Positions 41,501 to 54,446 of a DNA stretch of 64,000 nt are shown piece after piece. Each line of letters opens with the position of its first letter. Position 1 is the stretch's first letter. The translations under genes were made by a program, and so were the position numbers. The DNA is from Dendrolimus kikuchii (lineage: Eukaryota > Arthropoda > Insecta > Lepidoptera > Lasiocampidae), in contig CM034388.1 in assembly GCA_019925095.2 (NCBI GenBank), positions 2,467,501-2,531,500 on the forward strand. The letters run 5' to 3'. The notes beneath the pieces are model-generated. The model made no database searches. It worked only from the letters and a program-made list of their open reading frames with translations, and was not told where the DNA came from.

Positions 41501-44500
41501 AAAAAAAATCATAACACTAAGTACCTGTCTTGTGAACGCGCCAACACCAAAAGGCCCGTATTCGATAACAAAAAACACATGTGGAAATTGTAATCAACAC
41601 AATGATGTTGTATTATATTACGCACATGCTGTTTAGTCATTAAAAAAAAGGCTGAGCTGTCGTATATACTAATCAGCGGCCGCCTGTGACATCGTCGGTT
41701 TTTGTCTTAAAAATTCGCATTATGCAGATGACCGTCAACAACGTTTGCCCGCCTTCAGATCGCGCAGACGGCGATGACGCGTGTTAAGGTCTAACAAGTC
41801 TGGCTCATTAGAGCCACCCGGCACCCGACAAGGAATCCCGTCCACGAGTGGAGGAAGCCACATTGTCGACTGGTCGTCATGGTGGTACACCTCTTTGACA
41901 TATATTCAATGACGTGAATTCATAGCTATATGGACACATAGTTATGACGACCATGGCACTGAGGAAATATGGTCGTTGACCATGGAACATTAATACTCGC
42001 TATCGAGACGTAGATAAAGGAGCGATTTTTACATCAACCAATGACATTTGTGTATTTCATTAATGACATTTTTTATTTAGGTTTGTCGCTTGGCAGCTAG
42101 GCCTTTAAGCCAGATCTTAGATTGCAATATAGTTTTTTCATTTTCTTAAGCCTATGTATAGCTCAGCTGAGCTGTAGGTTATCAACTGACGCCATCCAAC
42201 GGAGTTCTTGTGACAACTCGAAAGGCCACATTTGACTATACAGTTCACATTTCTCACAAAAACACATAATTAATACTCAAAAACTATCAATATCCTACAA
42301 GTACTGTTCATTTTAGAGTAATTTTACATTCAGTTCCCGCCAAAAACACCTTCATTAATGACATAAAGCTACATGATCCATTCCATTTGCGTATAAGATT
42401 GTAACGCTCGCAAAAGTAAGCGGTTTGTTCAAAATTATTGTTGTGAGCGTGGTTGTTCCGATTGCTTAGTGAAACGTTCCCAACGTGATACAGCAAACAG
42501 GAGTGTTGCGCTCTCGCTCGCGCGCATCATGGACTCGCATGCCATCTCTTTCGCACTACACTGTCAGTCAGTGTCAGGTGTACTCTGGACCTGTGCAATC
42601 TCACTAAAGCTAACTTCACTCAAGGCGCATTCAAGTTTTGCGCGTACTTCAGGGCGCAGAGTTCTCGGGTTCAATTCTCGCCATAAATGAATTTTTGCCT
42701 CTCTCTTCCTTTCACCTTCTTCCAATTATTTGTGGTCAATAGAATTATGACAAAACGAATTTTCCCTCTGAACTATATAAATAAAGGAGACGGGGACTTT
42801 TGGGCCTAGGAAATGTAATGAGTTGAAATATGGCCTAAAAAAAAGCGATATATTTATCTAGCGACCATCCATAAATTACGTCACCACATTAGGGGGGGGG
42901 GGGGTGTTTTGACAAAGTGTGACATTGTGTGACAACGGGTGGAAAGGGTCTTAAATTTCATGACGTCACATCTCAAAATATATATATTATAATATATATT
43001 TAAGCTTTTTAACTTTTTAAGATTTTTCCTTTGGTAATAATAGAATAACACGATTTATCATTATTAGTCAAACTTTAAAATTGCGCCCCTGTAAAATTGA
43101 CATTTTGAACATGTCAACATTATTCATGCCAGCCACGGATGTACTCTTTAGTTTATTGTTAAAGTCAAATTAACAGTGTAGCCTTGGCGAAACCTGTGAT
43201 TATAGAAGTATAGTCTTTGACAACAGAACCTTGATAATGTTCACACTTATAATTTAAATTAATTATTTTGGTCGAATTTCGACCACGGGCGACCACTAGT
43301 AATATTAAAAGGGTGGTATAAGATTAAATTATTTGTTGGGACGAGATGTCAGTAAGGATAGTACTCACCTAAATGGGTCATGATGCTTCGGACTGGGCAG
43401 CGGCCTGTCCGGCGGCTCGGGGGGGTGGTCGTTTATCGACGTTATCGCTGCAACAACCACAAAAATATAAGTCAATTATCATCATAAACATCTCTCTCTA
43501 AACAATTTCCTTAGATAAGATAGAAAATGAAACAACTTTTATCTATTAAGTAATTTTTAACCGATTTCAAAAGGTTCTAAATTCGTCTGTATATTTTGTT
43601 GTATTGTTTTTTCTTTTAATTGCTAGAGTTCAGCAGACAGGCAGACGGCCCACTCGATGGAAAGCGGTTACCATCGCCTATGGACATTTGCAACACCAAA
43701 GGTGCTACAAATGCGCTGCTGCTCTCTTAAGGGAGTCTGGAACCTGGCCACTAATGCCGGAACACAACTCAAGGTTGTTATGGCGGCATACTCTAGACCA
43801 GGGGACTCTTACGACAGGCCACCCGGCCGCAGGAAATTGTATTCTTTCTCCGTTCCTGCACGGATAAAAATTTATGTTCGTTACTCCGATTTCTCCGTCA
43901 ATTGTGCACCGATTTTCAAATATTTTTTTAACTCCCAAGATGGACCCATAGTCATCAAGTCAAGATTTGATTTGTGGATCGCTATGAAATTGAGAGCGAC
44001 CCTTGTTGAAGAGCATATACACCGAAGAGTGAGATGGTAAATTTGTATACGCTTGCCAGTTGTACAATTTCCTTCCTTTAGGACTAATTTGTTTCGTTGC
44101 TGCTACTGTTATTTTATATATGTAGGTGTTACGTTTTTAAATTATTGCTTTATATGGCTATTAGTATGAAATCAGTATTGTTTTTGTTAAAAAAAAAAAA
44201 ATATATTGTCAAACAGTTAAACAATTTTCTATGGAACAGAAACTGGCGAACCCTTACATACCGCGACTGTACATTGTATATATATTAGTCCACATTTAAT
44301 TAAACTTTAACAAACTGCATTATACTATATATATTTTGTTGTTGTTATGCGTTGTATTGTCCACCGTGACTTCACTTTCTGGTCCCAGACGGAAGAACAG
44401 CGCTAGTCCTTGTTGGCTAGCATTATGCTGAGACTGGGTCCAATTTAGGACTTATTTTCTTTTTTCTTTTTCTATTTATATTAACTTAGTTTTTGTCCTA

Positions 44501-47500
44501 AATAAAATATTTTCTTTCTTTCTTAATATTCCTGTCTCGATAATAAAGACCTAGCACCAGTTTCAGGTGCAAACCTTAAATGACTGAATCATAACCATTT
44601 ATCGTATATATACCCAAGAGTATGTACCCATTTCATACAAATCACAATAAATCGTTTCATTGTAAATTCAACGAATTTTTTTTGCAAAACACATATCGTT
44701 GCGTCGCAAGAGCGTGACCGCGACTGTACCAGACGAACATACATGTGCTAAACCGGGCATAGAGGTTAATTAATATATTATTTCTAAATGTATTGAAGCA
44801 TTTGCGCAACTAAAAGGCACAATTTTTTTTTAACAAAAACCGAACCGACTTTACACTTAAAACCAAAAAATAAATATTTAATAATAAAAATTACTATATT
44901 TTGTAAATTTGTTGTTGTTCTTTTAAGTTTTACTTGGCACCGACTTCTAGATGTTGTAGAAACAAGTCGCTTAAACATTTATTTTTGGTTTTTAATGTAG
45001 TCGGTTTTATTTTTGTTAAATAATAAATAATAAATAATAATAATTGACAGACAAACACACATATTGTATATCCCCAAATTAAGCGAGTTACGCTTGTGTT
45101 ATGGGTAGTATACAACGGACTACTCTGGGACCGATCCCAGACACCCAGACCATAGTAAAATAACGGAGAAGAAACGTTTCCGAAATTTACTATACCAGGA
45201 ATCGAACCCGGAGCCTCTGCGTTGTAGTGAGGTAGTCCGGCAAAGGCTTAACCCGCTCAACCACAGAGGCCGTCAAAAATAAATTTTATTGTCAAATAGT
45301 TAACCACAATTTTCTTGTGGATCAGAAACTGGCGAACCCTTACATACCGCGACTGTACATTGTGTAAAAAAAAGAATACTCACAATGGTGGAGCGTCGTC
45401 TGGTGGTTGGGCGAGGTGGGCCTCCTGGGCATGACGGGGGGCCGCTCCCGGTCCGCGGCGCCCAGGCTGGCGCTCACGCCCAGGGACGGCGCCGCGGTCC
45501 CGCGCGGCAGGAGGGGCGGCACGCGCTCCTGGCACCAACAAAGCTCAAATACACCAGGCGCCTCTTATTATATGGTGTAGACAACGACAATCGCCGGCCA
45601 GTGTCACGCCACGTTTACATGAAATTAGTCAAGGGGCCTCTACGTGTTGGGCCGGTAAAAGTCTGGGCCATTTTTACGGCCCGTGGTCTTCAAAGACATA
45701 CATTATAATAATATACTAGCTGCCGCAGGGTTACCAACAACAAAAATATTAACACCTAAAGCCCATCTAAAATCGCGTTAATTACTAGAAATTTCCAATA
45801 AAAATGATCAGTAATTTACGTTTTGTCAATAATATCTATTTACTCGTATAACATGAATTAAGAGATATAAATTTTTAGAATTTGGCAACCCTGCGCGTCT
45901 TATTATCGTGTACGGGGAATATGCGTCATCTTTTACGACGTTAAGCCAGCAATTCTTGGGCCTGTGCCTTTTTATTATTGCTTGAGTTAGGCAGACAGGC
46001 CCACCTGATGGAAAGCGGTTACCATCTCCTATGAACATTTGCAACACCAAAGGTGCTGCCGCTCTCCAAAGGAAGACTGGAACCTGGCTGACCTCAAGTT
46101 TACTACTCTCGACCGGGGGTGGTAGCCATCCAGACTGGCAAATACCCTACCACCCGGCTGTGGGTTGTTTTGTCACCTCTTACGACAGGCCACCCGGCCG
46201 CAGGAAATTGTATTCTTTCTCCGTTCCTAGAAGAATAAATCCCTTCGACCGGGAACCTGGTGGAAGCAGCATAGCTATGCATTTGTTCCCCACATGACGA
46301 GCCGGTCTCCATAAAGCGTATACCACTAGTTATTGAGAAGTATTGTTAAGCACCGGTTCCTGCCGCCTGTTGTTGAGGTGGTCAGCGCTCCTCGAGTAGA
46401 ACAGCTCGGCGTCCACTATCGCTCCCCTTGGGAACAACGTCTGCGGTTTCTTCTCTACGGGCTGGGGTTGCCTGCGACAATAACAAATAAATAAGTAATA
46501 GGTTATAATATAATAATAATAATAATAAACCCGCAGGGGGGCTTTGTGGAGAAGCCTTAAGTGAGTAGCGACACCTTGTACTTGATTCCGGGGGCCAAGG
46601 CAAGGACCCCGAATCCGTGCTTGCCTCAGCTGGCCGGCACGGAGTGGAGATTGCTAGAGCTAAGACTCAAGCTCCAGGGGTGGAAGTGATAAATGGCATC
46701 ACGTCAGAAGTAGCTTCGGTGAACCTGCAGCCCACCTCTCAACACCCATGTTGCCCGTCTTCTATGGCATTTCTTGGGGCCCATGCAGGGAGTGGCGAGT
46801 CACCGTCTGCCCATTTTTCCATATTCCCTGAATATTGCGACGGGCAGACGCTATAGTCCCCATATTCCCAGACCCCTAGTACCAGTAGCAGTTCACCCCA
46901 ATAGCCCGGTACTTTTTGTCCTCATTTCCCACAATAGTCCTACACTGGCCGGGGCTTGTCTTTGGGTGCATTCTTATATGGTGTAGACAGGGATAATCGC
47001 CGGTCAGTGTCACGCCACATTTACATTAAATTTGTCAAGGGGCCTCTACGTGTTGGTCTTCCCATGGCCCCACGCAAGCCCTCAAAAGTCCAGGCCATTT
47101 TTATGGCCCGTGGTTTTGAAAGACATATAATAATAACAATGGGCAGACTAACACACACATTGTATATCCCCAAGCTAAGCAAGTTACGCTTGTGGTATGG
47201 GTAATATACAACGGACCACTCTGGGGCCCAGACACCCAGACCATAGTAAATAACACAAACTTCGTTTCTGAAGTTTACCATGCCAGGAATCGAACCCGAA
47301 GCCTTTGCATTTCAACGAGTTCGGCCGATTAAGACTTAGCCCTCTCAACCACAGAAGCCGTCGAAGGTTAGTGGATACTGGAGATTTAAATTAATTTGTT
47401 ATCTATAATATTATAAAATTCTAAATATGCCGTGTCTATATATTGAAGCTATTAAAAAAAAAAAACAATGAATAACACCATGATTTTTTTTAGATTTCTT

Positions 47501-50500
47501 GTCTGTTCGGTATTCAAGGAAAAATTACTAGGCCGATATCGATGCGGTTTTACGCTGATCGACAGCAAATTATTACACTTAAACTCTGCGCTACTTTCTA
47601 TCATGGAAATCCCGCGGGATTTATTCTGGAAATTACCTAAAATAGCTAGATTAAAACAAAAATCGAATTCCAATGTGATTTTTTTGCAGATATCGATAGC
47701 AAATTTTATGTAACAAAACGTGTAATATTTTCATCCCGCGGGAATTTCCCCGGAAGCGGTTCGTAGTTATTCGAGTGCATAAATATTTGCTTATTCCGAC
47801 ACAGTTTTCACTAGAACGATAGCTTACATTCTTTTTTAAATGCTGCGGTATTTCGTGTCCCGGGAGTCCCGCGGGAATTTCAAGTCAAGCGTGGAAAAGC
47901 CACGAGCTTATCTTAGTTGATTTTTGAAATTTTGAAAGTAAGATGATAGCAATGTATAATTTAAATGACAACAATCCCTATTGATATTATAAAGTAACTC
48001 TGTCTGTCGGTATATATATATATGTTCACGATGCTGAGGATGAACATAGGATACTTTTATCCCGAACAATGGGATAGTTTCCGGGATAAAAATATTGTTG
48101 TCTCTGTGTTTGTTATGCTTTTTACGGAATATATATATAGGACAGATTTGGGTGAAATTCGGTATATATGTAGTTTCAATACCGAGAGTGCACAAGGGAT
48201 ACTTTTCATCCCGGATAGTGGGATAGATTTATGTAAACGTTATCCCAGAAATTTGGATAGGTTTCGTTTTTTCTTCTTTGATTTGCCATTCTCGTCATTT
48301 TTGTAGTTTACAGAGAGATAGACGAGGGATAGATAAATAAAACAAGAACGTGTTGAAATAGAGGATGCAAGTTCGTATGGAAGACCAATCATTTCTCAAA
48401 TTTATAGATATAAAGAAAGAAAGAAAGAAATAAAGAAAAAGATTTATTTAGAACTACAATAAAACTGACTTAAACTATTAAAAATAAAAAACAATAAATA
48501 AATGTAGTCCTAAATTGGCCTTAGCTCAGCAAAACTGCGGTTAATATAACCAGCGCTGATCTTCCGCTAGGGCCATTCGTGACATACACAAACACAGGCA
48601 TACAAGATAAACATGTGAAGTGAACCAAATAATAATATATATGTATTAAAAAAACATAAAAAATAATGTAAATAAATATATGTGAAATAATAATAATAAT
48701 AATGTATTTTATTTTTGATGTATTTTTATAAAAGAATAATGTTATTATGTATTTTATTTTTGATGTATTTTTATAAAAGAATAATGTTATTTATTTTTTT
48801 ATAAATAATGTCTACTTTTTATATATTTAAAAAAAAATGTAAAATTTTTGAAAATAAATGGATATAAGATAATAATAATAATAATGGAAAAAAAACCATA
48901 ATAACGTTAACTAAATATTAAATAAAGATTAAATACTTATTACTTACATAAATTGACATTGCTACTTATTATCAATAAGATTTAAAAAGAACAATATCAA
49001 ACAACTTAAATATACAATACAGCATTTAGCACACGACATAAGTACATACAGTCAGGATATATCAGGCACACCACATGCGCACCATCATCTAGCACTGGTA
49101 TCATGAATAAAATCGGCCTGACGCACTTGATGGTCATATAAGAACTTTTTCAATTTGAGTCTGAATCCATGAATACTTTTTATATTTTTTATTGGCGGTG
49201 GGATATTGTTCCAGCATTTGGAGGCAGCATAAAAAATTATCATCTATAAAAAAATACAATAGTAATCCAAGCTGTCTGTCTGAAAAGCTACCAGGAGTAC
49301 TGGATCGGTTTTGCTGTGAATTTGTTTAAATGTATTTTTAATACCGAAAATGGACATAAATACTTTTCATGGTGGGAGATGGGTGATGGGATAGTTTGCG
49401 ATATAAAATGAAATTAATCTTCCGGATGTAAATAGCACTAACATAAAAATTTAATACAATGTAACCTGTATTAACGCCTACTCTTTATAAAATACGAAGA
49501 GTGTTTTTCACCCGACACATTGGGATACATACCGGTCGTGCCTCGGCGAATGTCGGTCTCTAGGCGAGGGAGGCTCGTCTTTCACACAATTCCTGAAAAT
49601 AAATTCAAAATAAATCTATCCGTATAATAAAATCTACATAAAGGACGCGTTCACAACGCCCAAAATACTCCGTCTACTGTTCCACAAGGCGACCGTGAAA
49701 ACGTCACTAATGACGTTATTGTTTTCGATCACACAGCGCTCACAACGACCCATTTCAAGAGGTGGGTCGAAGTGGGCGTTGACCACAGAGCATTAATTCT
49801 CTCTAGCGATTGACATTGAAAAAGGCGCGATTTTCAAATCAACCAATGACATTAGTGTGTTTCGTCGTTAAGGACATCAACGCCCCATAATCCGTTCCAC
49901 TAGAGTTTATGATCGTAACGTCCGCAAGCAAGTGGAACGGGAAAAATCGCGATCGTTTTGAGTCCCTTATGGAACGTAGCCAAAGTAATGTATCTATGAA
50001 TTTTTTTTTTGATAAAACAAAAATAAAATGTTTCTGTCAGCAGAAAATTGTATATGTCGGCGCAAATACAACAATTTAAAACAATAATAATTTATTTAGT
50101 TACTTTGAGTTTATTGTGTTGTGAAATTAACGTAAACCGACGTTTTTATTGTAATTTCGATACTTAACCTAAAACATTTGTGATCAAGTGCAGGTGCTCC
50201 GAACCTTATAAATACGGCCGCACTGTCGACACTCGGTCATTCGCGTCCGATTATAAGCCTCGTCGAAAGGCTCTCGTGCGACGACCACGTAACGTCCTGA
50301 CGGACAGAGTCGACGTTATTACGAAACGGCTGACCCGGATCATTCCGCCCGCGATTAGGACGGTAGGCTGGCAGGCACCGACTGACAGACACAGACGGCG
50401 GCGTCTCAGACGCCGCCAATCAAGATCCCTTCACGTCCCCGCGAGGGACGCTAGGAGACATAGCTCCCCCCACAGGATAGACTAGGCGTGTTGCTGGGAA

Positions 50501-53500
50501 GTTTCTTTCGCCGTTTCTTCTTTCCCAGCCATAACACGTTGCGAAACGGCAGTAAGATAGCGTAGGCCGCCGCGAACCGCCGATCCCGGCCCGCCGGGAT
50601 CCTTCCCCTAGGGCTTTATATTACCTGTCGCCCGTTCTCAATTAGTGCTTTGTGTCGCCCTATGGTGGGCATCATTAAATTCATCCCCCTCTCATGGCAA
50701 CAGTCCAGCCGAGGTAAAACTCCTTAGGGAGCTCCCTCGAGCAAGTTGCCTCTCCGGGCTCGAGCGCCTTCGCTTCGCGAAGGCACTCGCCCCAAAAACC
50801 GCGGTAAAGTTGTGAGGTCTTTGGACCAACAACATAAAGTCAAGTCCAATAAAAAAAAAACTCGGTCATTATTGCTCGAGCCGGCGAACGCGACGGACCT
50901 CTCTGGGAAGTCGTACCGCTCTTGGAATACACGATACCGAGTACTTTTGAAATTCTATTTCGAGAACTCAAATATTGGTGACGCCAAGAAGTCAACAATC
51001 GTGACGTCAGCGTCACACTCTTTAAAGACACCACGGAGGTTCCTCCTCCGTCATATACATTAACTCATTTAAGCAAATTTATATATTGTACGAGTTGCGT
51101 ACATCATTTACGGGTTTTACGTAAAAAAGAACTCGTATTATTCTGAGGCCGCTCCCAGACTCCTGGATCATGGTAAATAACGAAAAGTTAGTTTACGAAA
51201 TTTACCATGCCAGGAATCGAACCCAGTACCTCTGCCCTGCAATACGGTAATCCCACTAAAACCTCGGTCACACACAGTAAATACTCGATGTGTGTGACTG
51301 AGGCTTTACGACTTAGCTCACTCAACCACAAAGGCCGTCAAATAGTAGAGTAGTGAAGCAAATCAAAATCCAACTTACTTGTTACAATTAGAGTTGGGCT
51401 TGCTCTTGTCGAATAGACCAAACCCCTTGTCGAACAGACTCAACTGACTTAGTTGACTCAATTGACTCAACGATCTGTGCTCCAGTTTCGGACTTACAAC
51501 CATGCCACGCTCTTCTTGTCTACTACCTGCAAACAACAATTTTTGAATTGGATATTTAAAATACAAAAAAATATACTCAAAAAGAAAGAAAGAAAGAAAC
51601 ATTTATTTGTCAAAGACGACACACATAATTTAATAAGGTTAGGTTAAGCACACGAAAAAGACTTGCATTTAAATAAGTTCCTATCATCTTAAACCAAAAT
51701 TTTGGAGATAAAAAGTAATTTTGATCACTGCTTGAACAATAAATAATGAAGAAATTATTGACTCGTTAGAACAGGTAACTATGACGTCTTAAGACAATAC
51801 ACGAGTATAAAATTAAGGAAACTGACTTTTTGCATCTTGATAAAAAGTGTGCGTTTCGTCTCTGTTTAATTTCAGTGTCAAATACCCGAATTGAAAAAAA
51901 AAACAAATTTTATATAAATCATCATACTGTTACGAGCCGCCAGACTCGAATTAAAATGCCGTTAGTATTACTATAGAGTTTACTAGAATTATACAAACAT
52001 GTATAACACAGGTACAAATATAACCGAACACAACAAATCCAAACGTAATGCAGAAGGTCGTAAGTCAATAAAACGCGCAAAGTCCGTCACTATTATATTC
52101 CCGATTGTACACACGTCTCGCTTTGATCGTGGTTCTCGCTCGACGGCCTCTTCTCTCCGTCAGGCCGTCCTTTTATGCTCCACAAATGCAAATGTATGTT
52201 CGTCCGGCAACGCCGTCACAGTTTCCTAGAATTAACTTGTAACACCTGGCTAATAATGCTAATGAGCGAGTACAATAGGACAATGGCCATATGCCAATAA
52301 ATAAGTAAACAAAAAAGGCGATCATAAAACTATTACAATTAGTTCAAACGCCGACAGGTAATAAAATGTGCTTCGTGGAATTTCTTTTTGTCGGGGGGAG
52401 GGGGGAGGGGGCCGTTGTAACAATACACTTTCTAGGATAATTGTGTCACATTGAAAATTGTCTAGACTTCTTTATAAAAATTATTGGTCCTTCAAGCACG
52501 ATAAAGACATAATGAAAATCGCTTACCTCTATGTTCATCGTTATGGATCTGCAACGAGGAGACAGAACCGCCGTCCCACGTGCTCACACTAGTGGGCGAT
52601 AACTGGGACGACACACCTATAAAGAAAGTATATTAACGCAACTTATTATTTAAAATTATCTTAACACCTGGCTCGTAAATAAGACATAGTGCTTATTTGA
52701 TCGGCGCCATTTTGGCGCTGAGTGTTAGGGAGCGCCTATTAATATTTTAAAAGGCATCTTTGCTTATGTGTTCCAGTATTACATTTCCTATATTTTTGTT
52801 ATTTTTTTTATTGCAGGAGATCAGCAGACAGGTAGACGGCCCACTTGATGGAAAGCGGTTACCATCCCCTATGGACATTTGCAACACCAAAGGTGCTACG
52901 AATGCGCTGCTGCTCTCTTAAGGGAGACTGGAACCCGGTCACTAATGCCGGAACACAAGTCAAGGTTGTTATGGCCACATGCTTTAGACCAGGGGTGATA
53001 GCCATCCAGTCGGGCAAATGCCCTACCACCTGGCTGTAGGTTGTTCTGTCGCCTCTTACGACAGGCCGCGCGGCCGCAGGAAATTGTATTCTTTCTCCGT
53101 TCCTGCACGGATAGGATGTCTAGTGAATCCCGCGGGAATTTCAAATCCTAGTAAACAGTTAAAAATCTGTAACAATGAATAAGTCGATTCTGTTTCATTT
53201 TCACAATAAAAGCACTTAAACTCTTCAGCTCACTATTAGCACATATGTGTCCGCGATGAGAGTGCAGATCGCGTTTGTGCACGTGATCGTTAATTGTGTT
53301 GTTGTCTCACTCTGTTTATATAGGATTTGTATGAAATGGGTATATTTTCTTGGTATATTACGAGATAGTGATAGTGTTAGTCTTGCGACTTTTTGGTATA
53401 TCGATAATAGTCTTAAGGGTTAATTATTATTTAATTGGCTTGTTATTTCATAAATCGGGCTATGGCGGTATTTACTTACTGAGACTATCGTCGTTGTTGG

Positions 53501-54369
53501 AAGCGGAATGATGGGCCAGCTGGTCCTGGTGGTTTCTTCTCGACACTTTCAATTGCTTCGGAGACAGTTCGGGGTACCTTCGAGGCTGGTAAATAAAAAA
53601 AAGAAAATCATTATATTCAAATTCAAAAGCTTTTATTCAAAATAAATTCCACTTGATTACACTTTTTGAAGGTCATACATATAAGTTAAAATTTAATTTT
53701 ACTTCCTATTCGTACCCCGCTTCGCAAACCATAGTCTAACTTTTAACATTATACATCAATAAATTGGTGGATGAAACGTGATGCAATACTTTCTTCGGCA
53801 CCTACTTCAAGATGTTGTAGAAAATATTTATTGTTAGCCCTTTAGTTGCTTTTGAAGTCGGTTATATTTTCTGTTGATAAAAAAATAAATTTTCTACTTT
53901 TTACGCAAATGCTTGAATAGCTCTCGTTTTCCCCGGGATCCCAGTCACCAGATCTTTGGTGACAACGGGACCACCGCAGGAGTACACTTTCCAACAAAGA
54001 GAGAACAGGAAAATCGGTCGACAATTGATGGAGAAATATATAACAAACATATAGAAAAAAATACAGACTCGTATCGAGAACCTCCTGAAATCCAAAAATA
54101 GCAACAAAAAAAAAGCACTCACAAACTTTGGCATCTGCTTGACAGGTGGCCTGGGTTCGATTTCCAGACTCTTCGCGTACAGATAGTTCGTGATCTCGTT
54201 GTCATCTTTGCCTGGGAAAGGGTCTAACGATTCCAGGAATGCCTGTTTATGAAAAATATTTTATTATTAAAAATATTAATGGGTTCAGAACTCAATTAAA
54301 GATATTTTTAAAAGAGCACCAGCTTTCTTTCTTGTATATACTACGTATGTGTATGTGTGTGTATGTATG

Positions 54370-54446
<77 letters not shown>

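Noticed and set aside
43657..44040. 127-codon + strand frame
   Set aside because: Its first half is antisense of an A-tailed retroposon; no homology in the rest.
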